From Bacillota bacterium (GTDB taxonomy: Bacteria; Bacillota; Clostridia; Oscillospirales; Acutalibacteraceae): a stretch of 64,000 nt of DNA. This document shows positions 17,121 through 25,140 of this stretch, piece by piece (position 1 is the stretch's first letter; each line of letters starts with the position of its first letter). The notes under the pieces were generated by a model. That model ran no database searches. It was not told the DNA's origin and saw only the letters and a list, made by a program, of their open reading frames with translations. The stretch lies in NCBI GenBank assembly GCA_022706685.1, contig JAKJCA010000005.1, positions 1 to 64,000 on the forward strand, read 5' to 3'. The position numbers were made by a program, and so were the translations under genes.

Positions 17121-18449
17121 TTACGGCTTTGACCGCGGCGGGATGAGGCCGCGTTTTTTCAGGCAGTTTTCGAGTTTGACCGCTTCATAGACGCCCTCGT
17201 CGAAAAGCGGGCAGGCTTTTTTGTATTCCTCGAGCGGCAGCGTTTCGAGGGTGAGGCCGAGCCCGATACAGACGGCGACAAGTTCGCCCGTCGCCTTATA
17301 AGCATCGCGGAACGGCAGGCCTTTCGAGACAAGGTAATCGGCGCAGTCGGTCGCGTTGATAAAGCCGCCGGAGGCCGCCGCGAGCATATTCTTCTCCCTG
17401 GCTTTCATGGTGGCGAGCATCGGGGTAAAGGCGTCCAGACACATCTTCACGGTGTCGAACGCGTCGAAAATCGCGTCCTTATCCTCCTGCATATCCTTGT
17501 TGTAGGCCAGAGGGAGGCCCTTCATCACCGTCAGCAGCGCCGTCAGGTCGCCGAACACGCGGCCGGTTTTGCCGCGCACCAGTTCGGCGATGTCGGGGTT
17601 CTTTTTCTGCGGCATGATGCTGGAGCCGGTGGCGAAGGCGTCGTCGAGTTCGATAAAGCCGAACTCCCAGGAACACCAAAGCACGATTTCCTCGCAGAAA
17701 CGGGAGAGGTGCACCATGATAATCGAGAGGACGGCGGCAAGTTCCATGCAGAAATCGCGGTCCGAAACGGCGTCAAGCGTGTTGGAAACCACGCCCGAAA
17801 AGCCGAGGTATGCCGCGGTCATTTCCCGGTCGACGGGATACGTCGTGCCCGCGAGGGCTCCGCTGCCGAGGGGGCAGAAATCCATGCGTTTGACAGCGTC
17901 CGCCAGGCGGCCGCTGTCACGGCGGAACATCTGCGAATACGCCGACAGATGTGCGCCGAAGGTGACCGGCTGGGCGCGCTGGAGGTGGGTATAGCCGGGC
18001 ATAACCGTTCCGGCGTACTGCGCTGCGCGGCTGTCGACGACGCCGATGAGCGCATTGAGTTTTTCGGACACGGCGGCGCTTTCTTTTTTCAGATACAGGC
18101 GGATGTCGGCCGCGACCTGGTCGTTGCGGCTCCTGGCGGTATGCACGCGTTTGCCCGCGTCGCCCAGGCGCTCGGTCAACTGCGCCTCGATGAAGGTATG
18201 GATATCCTCACAGTCCGGGTCAACGGCCAGTTCCCCGCTCTCAAACTGTGCTTTAAGCGTTTTGAGTTCGCGTGTGATGGCTTCGCCGTCTTCCTTGGTG
18301 ATAATGCCGCAGGCGGCGAGCATGGAGGCGTGCGCAACGCTCGCGTCGATATCCTCACGGAACATGCGGCTGTCCGTCGCGATAGACGAGTTGAAATCGC
18401 CCGCTGTTTTGTCCGTCTCCCTGGAGAAACGGCCGGTCCAGAGTTTCAT
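17121..18449 (-). CDS. argH: Argininosuccinate lyase
   Basis: A 442-residue lyase of the fumarase/aspartase superfamily, splitting argininosuccinate into arginine and fumarate. Signatures seen are HTARSRNDQVAAD, GYTHLQRAQPVTFGAH with the catalytic His, and the mobile loop GSSIMPQKKNPDIAELVRGK carrying the catalytic Ser. AGGAGG precedes the ATG. The C-terminus (LKKRGLIPPRSKP) is slightly shorter than in many homologs. It follows argG after a 102-base gap that contains a terminator-like hairpin. Confidence 0.96.
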   Translation of the reverse strand: MKLWTGRFSRETDKTAGDFNSSIATDSRMFREDIDASVAHASMLAACGIITKEDGEAITRELKTLKAQFESGELAVDPDCEDIHTFIEAQLTERLGDAGKRVHTARSRNDQVAADIRLYLKKESAAVSEKLNALIGVVDSRAAQYAGTVMPGYTHLQRAQPVTFGAHLSAYSQMFRRDSGRLADAVKRMDFCPLGSGALAGTTYPVDREMTAAYLGFSGVVSNTLDAVSDRDFCMELAAVLSIIMVHLSRFCEEIVLWCSWEFGFIELDDAFATGSSIMPQKKNPDIAELVRGKTGRVFGDLTALLTVMKGLPLAYNKDMQEDKDAIFDAFDTVKMCLDAFTPMLATMKAREKNMLAAASGGFINATDCADYLVSKGLPFRDAYKATGELVAVCIGLGLTLETLPLEEYKKACPLFDEGVYEAVKLENCLKKRGLIPPRSKP

Positions 18450-18484
18450 CTTCTTCGCCTCCTGCTGTAAAACATCTTTGATAG

Positions 18485-18510
18485 AAAACAGGCGGGAAAT
18501 CCTCCCGCCT
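18485..18510 (-). terminator. Terminator-like hairpin between argG and argH
   Basis: On the minus strand GGCGGGA and TCCCGCC pair around GGATT, followed by TGTTTTCT. It sits inside the arg cluster, so it would reduce, attenuate or process transcript beyond argG rather than end the operon. Confidence 0.55.
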
Positions 18511-18551
18511 TTGCGTGTTGTCGGTTCAGCCCTCCAGGGCCGCGGCGGCGA

Positions 18552-19784
<1,233 letters not shown>

Positions 19785-19818
19785 AAACAAACCTCCGCGA
19801 AAACGGTTATTATACGGT

Positions 19819-19846
19819 ATTATACACGTTTCATTCTAAATATCAA
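19819..19846 (-). promoter_or_regulatory. Promoter of the arginine cluster
   Basis: TTGATA (19846-19841), 16-base spacer, TATAAT (19824-19819), 35 bases before the argG GTG. A second GTATAAT lies just downstream and could give an alternative start point. Confidence 0.65.
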
Positions 19847-19854
19847 GGGTATTT

Positions 19855-19868
19855 TGAATATTTATTCA
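19855..19868. promoter_or_regulatory. ARG box (ArgR operator)
   Basis: TGAATATTTATTCA on the plus strand, TGAATAAATATTCA on the minus strand, matches the consensus TGAAT-N4-ATTCA exactly. It lies 8 bases upstream of the argG -35 box and 2 bases after the trpS stop. ArgR with bound arginine would be expected to repress from here. No argR gene is in the window. Confidence 0.8.
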
Positions 19869-19870
19869 TT

Positions 19871-20884
19871 TTAAACGAGCAAGCCTACTTTTTTGCTCAC
19901 TTTGGCGAGCGTCTTCGCCGCGATGGCGCGCGCCTTGCCGCAGCCGGCGTCGATACAGGCAGCGAGGTAGCCGCTGTCTTTCATCAGGCTCAGATAACTC
20001 TCCCGCACGGGCCGCAGTTCTTCAATGACCGCCTCGGCGACGGCCGTCTTGAAATCGCCGTATCCCCTGCCTTCGAACTCCTTTTCAATCGCCGGAAAGT
20101 CCCTGCCCGTACAGCAGGAGTAAATCGCCATGAGGTTGTTGATGCCGTCCTTGCCTTCCGCATAGCGGACACAGGCCTCGGAATCGGTCACGGCGCTCTT
20201 GAATTTTTTCAGGATGACTTCCGGTTCGTCAAGAACGGAAACCGATGCTTTGGGGTTGAGGTCGGATTTCGACATTTTTTTAGCCGGATCCTGCAGCGAC
20301 ATGATTCTGGCGCCGACCTTGCCGATATAGGCCTCCGGCACGGTGAACGTCCTGCCGTAAAGCTGGTTGAACCGCTCGGCGATATCCCGAGTAATCTCCA
20401 GATGCTGCCGCTGGTCCTCGCCGACGGGGACAAAATCGCTGTTGTAAAGCAAAATATCGGCCGCCATGAGCACGGGATATGCGAACAGGCCGACGTTGAC
20501 GTTCTCCTCATGGGCGGCGGCTTTCTCCTTGAACTGCGTCATGCGCGAGGCTTCGCCGAACTGCGTGTAGCAGTTGAGTATCCATGCCAGCTGCGCGTGC
20601 TGTTCAACGCGGCTCTGGACAAAAACGATGTTTTTCTCCGGATCAAGGCCGATGCTCAGCAGCATGGCGAATATCTCCAGCGACTGGCGGCGGAAAACCG
20701 CGGGCTCGGGGCGAACCGTCAGCGCGTGTAGGTCCGCGACGCCGAAAATGCAGTCGTTGAGTTCGGACATCTCTTTCCAGTTTTTCAGCGCGCCAAGGTA
20801 GTTGCCCAGCGTCGGCATCGCGGTCGGCTGGATAAGGCTGAAAACCCTCTTCTTTTTTTCGGGCGGGGACAGGTGGCTCTCCAT
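19871..20884 (-). CDS. trpS: Tryptophanyl-tRNA synthetase
   Basis: A 337-residue class I synthetase charging tRNA-Trp. The HIGH-equivalent appears as TAMPTLGNYLGAL and the KMSKS loop as KKMSKSDLN. FVPVGEDQRQHLE and NCYTQFGEASRMTQFK are family segments. ATG 20884 follows GGAGGAA by 6 bases; the longer frame upstream lacks a ribosome site. An aminotransferase gene ends 29 bases upstream, so the two are probably co-transcribed. No T-box leader is visible. Confidence 0.95.
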   Translation of the reverse strand: MESHLSPPEKKKRVFSLIQPTAMPTLGNYLGALKNWKEMSELNDCIFGVADLHALTVRPEPAVFRRQSLEIFAMLLSIGLDPEKNIVFVQSRVEQHAQLAWILNCYTQFGEASRMTQFKEKAAAHEENVNVGLFAYPVLMAADILLYNSDFVPVGEDQRQHLEITRDIAERFNQLYGRTFTVPEAYIGKVGARIMSLQDPAKKMSKSDLNPKASVSVLDEPEVILKKFKSAVTDSEACVRYAEGKDGINNLMAIYSCCTGRDFPAIEKEFEGRGYGDFKTAVAEAVIEELRPVRESYLSLMKDSGYLAACIDAGCGKARAIAAKTLAKVSKKVGLLV

Positions 20885-20913
20885 GAATATTTCCTCCGGT
20901 TTGTTTTGTCGTT

Positions 20914-22110
20914 TCAAAGGGCCGCGCGCGTTTCGGCCGCGGCTTCGGCGAGCAGCGACACGCCTTTGACGATGTTTTCGTCGCTCGGCGTCGAGAAGTT
21001 CAGCCGTACCGCCTGCGTGCGTTCGTTTTCATCGACCATAAAGGCGGAACCCGGGACGATGGCGACCTTTTTCTGCACCGCGAGCCGGCAGAAGCCGGGC
21101 ATGTCGACGCCTTCGGGGAGCAGGCCCCAGACGAACAGGCCCCCTTGCGGGCGGTGGAAGGAGAAGAACCCGCCCAGCCGGCTTTCGAGCTGGTCGCACA
21201 TCAGGGTCAGTTTGCGCGCGTAGATGGCCTGGATTTTTTTGATATGGCCCTCAAAATCCGTGGTTTCCATCCATTGGTCGACAAGCATCTGGTTGAGCAT
21301 CGGCGTGTGCACGTCGCTGGTCTGTTTGCCGACCGTCATTTTCGAGATAACCGAACTTTCGGCGCAGGCGAATCCGACGCGCAGGCCGGGCGACAGAATT
21401 TTCGAGAAAGACCCGGCGTAGATGACGATGCCCTCGGTGTCCATACTCTTGATGGAAGGGAGGTGTTCGCCCATGACGCGCAGGTCCCCGTACGGGTTGT
21501 CCTCCAAAATCATGACGCCGCGCGCTTTTGCGAGTTCATACAGGCGCTTCCTTTTGGGCAGAGACATCGTCGCGCCCGACGGATTCTGGAAGTTCGGGAT
21601 GGTATAAATCAGTTTAGCCCGCTTTTCACGCGCAAGCACCGCTTCGAGGCCGTCGATATCCATGCCGTCCGCCTCGACCGGAACGCCGGCCAGTTTCACG
21701 CTGTAGGAGCGGAAACAATTCAGCGAGCCGATAAAGGACGGCGCCTCGCACACGACGGTGTCGCCCTCGTTGCAGAATACTTTGCACGCGAGGTCGACGA
21801 CCTGCTGCGCGCCGCTGGTGACCATGACGGAATCGAAATCCCGCCCGATGGCATGCCTGCTTTTGATATACTCCGCGATGCGCCGGCGCAGGGGGTCGTA
21901 ACCCTCGGTGACGCCGTACTGCAGCGCCTCGACGGGACGCTCGCGCAAAATGCGCGCGGTAATCTCACGGATATCGTCCACCGGGAAGGCCTCCGGTGCC
22001 GGATTGCCGGCGGAAAAGGCGATGACTTCCGGATCGGAAGTCGCCTTGAGGATTTCACGGATGGCGGACGGTTTCAAGGATGAAATCCGGTCCGAAAAAA
22101 TATACTCCAC
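20914..22110 (-). CDS. PLP-dependent aminotransferase, LysN/2-aminoadipate type
   Basis: A fold-type I aminotransferase of about 398 residues, of the group that includes 2-aminoadipate and aromatic aminotransferases and the catalytic domain of MocR regulators. There is no GntR DNA-binding domain here. Seen are FSAGNPAPEAFP, QYGVTEGYDPLR, VTSGAQQVVDL, IPNFQNPSG, EDNPYGDLR and SFSKILSPGLRVGF with the PLP lysine. Start is unclear: GTG 22110 has GGCGG 8 bases before it, while GTG 22119 and TTG 22116 lack useful spacing. Exact substrate unknown. Confidence 0.85.
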   Translation of the reverse strand: MEYIFSDRISSLKPSAIREILKATSDPEVIAFSAGNPAPEAFPVDDIREITARILRERPVEALQYGVTEGYDPLRRRIAEYIKSRHAIGRDFDSVMVTSGAQQVVDLACKVFCNEGDTVVCEAPSFIGSLNCFRSYSVKLAGVPVEADGMDIDGLEAVLAREKRAKLIYTIPNFQNPSGATMSLPKRKRLYELAKARGVMILEDNPYGDLRVMGEHLPSIKSMDTEGIVIYAGSFSKILSPGLRVGFACAESSVISKMTVGKQTSDVHTPMLNQMLVDQWMETTDFEGHIKKIQAIYARKLTLMCDQLESRLGGFFSFHRPQGGLFVWGLLPEGVDMPGFCRLAVQKKVAIVPGSAFMVDENERTQAVRLNFSTPSDENIVKGVSLLAEAAAETRAAL

Positions 22111-22164
22111 GCACAACACCGCCGTTCAAAAGGTTAAATCAGATTTTAGCATACGCCCCCGCAA

Positions 22165-22193
22165 TTGTAAAATACGGGCGCCTGTGTTACCAT
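22165..22193 (+). promoter_or_regulatory. Possible promoter for the HAD phosphatase gene
   Basis: TTGTAA (22165-22170), 17 bases, TACCAT (22188-22193), 20 bases before the GTG start. Confidence 0.35.
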
Positions 22194-22213
22194 AACTGAC
22201 CGGAGGAATGATC

Positions 22214-22873
22214 GTGGATAAAAAATTCGACGCGGCGCTCTTTGATTTTGACGGTACCATCGCAGATACGGGCAGGGGTATTTTCAACGGCGTTTATAAA
22301 GTGATCGAGACCATGGGCATTGACCCGCCGCCGCAGGAAAAACTGAGATATTTTATCGGGCCGCCGCTGCACGACAGCTTCCGTACCGCCTTCGGTTTGG
22401 ATGAAGAACAGTGTCTGGCCGCCGTGGCCATTTACCGGGAATACTACTCCGCCCGGGGCATTTTTGAACTGACGATATACGACGGCATGGAAGAACTGTT
22501 GAGAAAACTGAAAGCACGGGGCGTCAAACTCGGAATATCCAGTTCCAAGCCCGAGGTCTTTTTGAAAAGAATCGTCGAGCATTTCGGCTTGACGGAACTT
22601 TTCGATGTGGTCGCAGGATCCGATATCAACTACATCCATTCGGATAAATCGCTCATTATCCGCCGCGCGACGGAAACGATGCGTCTGCCGGAGGACGCGA
22701 GGGTGCTGATGGTCGGCGACCGCTGCTTCGACATCAACGGCGCAAAAAAAGCCGGCGTGTACAGCGCCGGGGTGCTGTTCGGTTACGGCAGCCGGGAAGA
22801 GTTCGAGGAAGCCGGCGCGGACTATATCGTAGCAAGCCCGGATGAATTATTTGAGATCGTCACCGGCGAATAG
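22214..22873 (+). CDS. HAD-superfamily phosphatase, phosphoglycolate phosphatase-like
   Basis: A 219-residue hydrolase with HAD motifs FDFDGTIADT (nucleophile Asp), GISSSKPEVF (motif II Ser and the following Lys region) and MVGDRCFDINGAKKAG (motif IV acids). The alpha-helical cap between motifs I and II resembles the Gph/PpaX group. GTG 22214 is preferred because GGAGG (22202-22206) is 7 bases before it, while ATG 22208 touches the ribosome site. It stands alone, divergent from the aminotransferase and closed by a terminator. Candidate substrates are phosphoglycolate, pyrophosphate or a nucleotide. Confidence 0.88.
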   Translation: MDKKFDAALFDFDGTIADTGRGIFNGVYKVIETMGIDPPPQEKLRYFIGPPLHDSFRTAFGLDEEQCLAAVAIYREYYSARGIFELTIYDGMEELLRKLKARGVKLGISSSKPEVFLKRIVEHFGLTELFDVVAGSDINYIHSDKSLIIRRATETMRLPEDARVLMVGDRCFDINGAKKAGVYSAGVLFGYGSREEFEEAGADYIVASPDELFEIVTGE

Positions 22874-22888
22874 GCATAACAACGCGGT

Positions 22889-22920
22889 AAAAGCGCTCCG
22901 AGGAAAACCGGAGCGCTTTT
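22889..22920. terminator. Intrinsic terminator
   Basis: AAAAGCGCTCCG (22889-22900) and CGGAGCGCTTTT (22909-22920) form a 12-bp stem, followed by more Ts. A strong terminator for the phosphatase gene, and usable in reverse by the convergent EEP gene. Confidence 0.88.
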
Positions 22921-22947
22921 TTTAGGTTGCGGGGGGCACATTCCCGG

Positions 22948-23718
22948 TTAATCAATTTCCACATCCGCGTAAACCGGAAAATGGTCCGACACAAACCTGC
23001 CGTCGACCCCTTCGGTCACCACGCGGTAAACGAGGGGTTTCACGCGGCCGCTAACCAGCACATAGTCGATGACACCGACGCTGCCCGACGGCACCCGGAA
23101 ATGATGGAAGGTGTCGCTGTGCATCGTGTCGGGGGCAAGGAACTTGGCGTCGCGCAGCACGCCGCCCGTCAGTTTTTCGTAAAGGGGGCTGCCTTCGAAA
23201 AGGTTGAAGTCGCCTGTGCAGACAACGGGCATATCGAATTCGGCCGCTTTTTTTAAAACCAAATCGAGGCCCTTTTCCCTCGCCGTGTCTCCCCTGTGGT
23301 CGAGGTGCGTGTTGATATGGGCGTAACGTTGGCCGCTTTGCTTATTTTCAAGCACCGCCCAGGTACAGATGCGTATGCAGGCCGCGTCCCAGCCCATCGA
23401 GGGCTTTTCCGGCGTGGCGGACAGCCAGAAGGTGCCCGAATCGGCGGTCCGGTACTTGTCTTTGAGATAAAATACGGCGGCATACTCCCCCCGTTTTTTG
23501 CCGTTGTCGCGGCCGACGCCTATAAAATCATAGGACGGGAGATTTTTCACCAGCCATTTCATCCATTCGGGCGTGGCTTCCTGTACGCCCAGAGAATCCG
23601 GCATCAGGGATAGGATGCTTCGGACGGCGATATCGCGCCGTTTCTCCATACGGTGCTCTCCATGCCCGCCGCACAGCAGGTTGAAACTCATGATCCGGAC
23701 ACTGTTTTTCCCGTTCAA
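22948..23718 (-). CDS. Endonuclease/exonuclease/phosphatase (EEP) family hydrolase
   Basis: A 256-residue metal-dependent hydrolase without signal peptide. Family landmarks are IMSFNLLCGG (Asn), LGVQEAT (Glu), INTHLDHRGDTAR (His), VVCTGDFNLFEGSPLY (Asp, Asn), VIDYVLVSG and the terminal FVSDHFPVYADVE (Asp-His). These are the standard EEP catalytic residues. Relatives cut DNA, sphingomyelin or phosphoinositides, and the sequence does not decide. Start: GGAGG directly abuts ATG 23724, whereas TTG 23718 sits at the usual 7-base spacing, so TTG is preferred. It is a single-gene unit. Confidence 0.85.
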   Translation of the reverse strand: MNGKNSVRIMSFNLLCGGHGEHRMEKRRDIAVRSILSLMPDSLGVQEATPEWMKWLVKNLPSYDFIGVGRDNGKKRGEYAAVFYLKDKYRTADSGTFWLSATPEKPSMGWDAACIRICTWAVLENKQSGQRYAHINTHLDHRGDTAREKGLDLVLKKAAEFDMPVVCTGDFNLFEGSPLYEKLTGGVLRDAKFLAPDTMHSDTFHHFRVPSGSVGVIDYVLVSGRVKPLVYRVVTEGVDGRFVSDHFPVYADVEID

Positions 23719-23828
23719 GGCCATTCCTCCCGTGAAAACCGGGCATTCGCCCGGCTGCTGACTGTTATTGTATGGCCGGCAGGCCGCCGTGTCAACGCGG
23801 CCGCCGAAAAAGCGGCATGGAACGGGAA

Positions 23829-23855
23829 AAGCGCCCCGGATTGCTCCGGGGCGCC
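23829..23855 (-). terminator. Intrinsic terminator after the zinc-ribbon gene
   Basis: On the minus strand GCGCCCCGG, loop AGCAAT, CCGGGGCGC, then TTTTCCC. Confidence 0.8.
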
Positions 23856-23876
23856 CGTTCGCATACTCTGTAAGAG

Positions 23877-24155
23877 TTATGCCTGGTCCCTCATCTCAGC
23901 GAAACAAGCGCTGCAGTAGACGGGGCGGTCTTCGCGGGGTTTGAACGGAACCTTCGCGGCCGCTCCGCATTTGGCGCAGACGGCGTCGAACTGCTCGCGT
24001 TCACCGCGGCTGGCGTTCTTCCTGTTGTCGCGGCAAGCTTTGCAGCGCTGGGGTTCGTTGGTGAAACCCTTCTCGGCATAAAACTCTTGCTCGCCCGCTG
24101 TGAAAGTGAATTCGCTGTTGCAGTCCTTGCAGATGAGTGTCTTGTCTTCGAACAT
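23877..24155 (-). CDS. Double zinc-ribbon protein
   Basis: A 92-residue soluble protein with four CxxC knuckles at Cys9/12, 38/41, 60/63 and 81/84. These make two zinc ribbons: an N-terminal one of the small probable zinc-binding family (CKDCNSEFTFTAGEQEFY, then GFTNEPQRCKAC) and a shorter second one. The first half is widespread as a stand-alone protein in Firmicutes. Function is unknown; nucleic acid or protein binding is likely. GAGGT precedes the ATG. It is the last gene of a unit beginning with a SigH-like sigma factor, with a tRNA-like RNA in the 95-base gap between them. Confidence 0.85.
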   Translation of the reverse strand: MFEDKTLICKDCNSEFTFTAGEQEFYAEKGFTNEPQRCKACRDNRKNASRGEREQFDAVCAKCGAAAKVPFKPREDRPVYCSACFAEMRDQA

Positions 24156-24181
24156 TTTTTTGACCTCGCTTGAATAATATT

Positions 24182-24246
24182 TGCCCTTGGCCGGAATCGC
24201 ACCGGCACCTTTGGATGAACAACGCTCTACTTTAAGCTACGCGGGC
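24182..24246 (-). ncRNA. tRNA-like RNA with truncated anticodon arm
   Basis: Read on the minus strand the 65 bases divide as acceptor GCCCGCG, TA, D arm GCTT-AAAGTA-GAGC, G, a 12-base mini-arm with a 3-bp TTG/CAA stem, AGGT, T arm GCCGG-TGCGATT-CCGGC, acceptor CAAGGGC and discriminator A. D and T arms match tRNA patterns closely, in the right order and spacing. Against a working tRNA: the anticodon arm is 5 bases short, position 55 is G instead of U, the D loop lacks GG, two acceptor pairs mismatch, and no CCA is encoded. It starts 5 bases after the sigma factor stop codon. It may be a pseudo-tRNA, a processed regulatory RNA or a processing signal. Confidence 0.55.
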
Positions 24247-24250
24247 ATAT

Positions 24251-24802
24251 TCAACTGTTTTTGAGTTTTCGCCTGGCTCTTTGGATGGCGTTCGCCGCGG
24301 CTTTCACACCCGAACCGAGGTGCGCGGCGGTTTGTGCGGCGGTCATACCCGAGAAAGAACAGCGGAATGCTTCTCGCTCGAAATCGGTCAGCCCAGTGTA
24401 ATATACTTCAATGAGCTTTTCCGCGATTTCGTCCGCTTCGGCAACACGCTCCGGATCAGATTCGCCGGGAACGGATGTGTTTTCGTCGAGCGGGCAGGTA
24501 TCGTTGAGAACACTGTGTTTTTTTGCCAGCTGGGTTCTCAGGCAGGAGGCAAGGCGGTTATTGATACAGGCGTAGGCGTAGGTCCTTAGGGATGCGCCGC
24601 AATCCGGCCTGAAAGAGCAAACCGCCGACAGGAACGCGATGAGCCCCTCCTGGACAAGGTCGTCGGTTTCGAGCCCGGGGACTCTCATCGACTTCGCTCT
24701 GGCTTTGACGAAAGGAACCACCTGTTTGACCAGGGCCGTCATTGCCGCGCTGTCACCGCGCTGCGCGAGTTCAACAAGGAGGGGATCGAAGCTTTCGCTC
24801 AT
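24251..24802 (-). CDS. Sigma-70 family sigma factor, SigH-like
   Basis: A 183-residue sigma factor with regions 2 and 4. Region 2 shows ETDDLVQEGLIAFLSAVCSF, the core-binding helix, then SLRTYAYACINNRLAS. This resembles SigH (Spo0H) more than ECF factors because of the FRPDCGASLRTYAYACI pattern. Region 4 (about 130-183) ends in a helix-turn-helix, MTAAQTAAHLGSGVKAAANAIQRARRKLK. GAGGTG precedes ATG 24802. It has a strong sigma-A promoter upstream and heads the operon with the tRNA-like RNA and the zinc-ribbon gene. Whether it is the sporulation SigH or a paralog is uncertain, since true SigH normally sits near the secE/nusG region. Confidence 0.82.
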   Translation of the reverse strand: MSESFDPLLVELAQRGDSAAMTALVKQVVPFVKARAKSMRVPGLETDDLVQEGLIAFLSAVCSFRPDCGASLRTYAYACINNRLASCLRTQLAKKHSVLNDTCPLDENTSVPGESDPERVAEADEIAEKLIEVYYTGLTDFEREAFRCSFSGMTAAQTAAHLGSGVKAAANAIQRARRKLKNS

Positions 24803-24839
24803 GGGTGCACCTCAGCCGAGAACGCATTCGCGCTTTATG

Positions 24840-24868
24840 ATAATAGCGCGGAAAAATCCTTTTGTCAA
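24840..24868 (-). promoter_or_regulatory. Strong sigma-A promoter for the sigma factor gene
   Basis: Perfect TTGACA (24868-24863), 17 bases, TATTAT (24845-24840), 38 bases before the ATG. Confidence 0.8.
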
Positions 24869-25072
24869 CTGTTTTTTTAGTTTTTTTGAATAATGTTGAA
24901 ACGGAAAGCCTTGATAAATAAAGAAACACATAGATATTGAGGCGAACGGCCGCAACCGGCGGAAGGCGACGCAAGATATAGCGCTGGATTTTTTCGGCCG
25001 ACATCACGCTTTTAAGCGGAAAAGCGGAAAGGCCGCGGGAAAAACCGGCATCTCAACGCCGGCTGCCTGTCA
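24869..25072. other. Intergenic stretch between divergent promoters
   Basis: The gene-free region 24803-25140 holds the two divergent promoters listed. Between them is AT-rich sequence with T runs, and a small CCGGC/GCCGG hairpin near 25046-25063. No conserved RNA or open frame with a ribosome site was recognised. Confidence 0.5.
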
Positions 25073-25101
25073 TTGACACGCGCGCCGAAGGGTGGTATCG
25101 T
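25073..25101 (+). promoter_or_regulatory. Sigma-A promoter for the URO-D-like gene
   Basis: TTGACA (25073-25078), 17 bases, TATCGT (25096-25101), 39 bases before the ATG. Confidence 0.65.
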
Positions 25102-25140
25102 TCGATTTGACGGGACAGAAAGACGAAAGGAAGCTTAGCG

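Noticed and set aside
19871-22119. T-box riboswitch controlling trpS
   Set aside because: trpS follows the aminotransferase gene by 29 bases, and no T-box consensus or specifier stem was visible upstream of the pair.
24182-24246. A normal, functional tRNA gene
   Set aside because: The anticodon arm is too short, position 55 is G, and acceptor mismatches are present; reported as tRNA-like instead.
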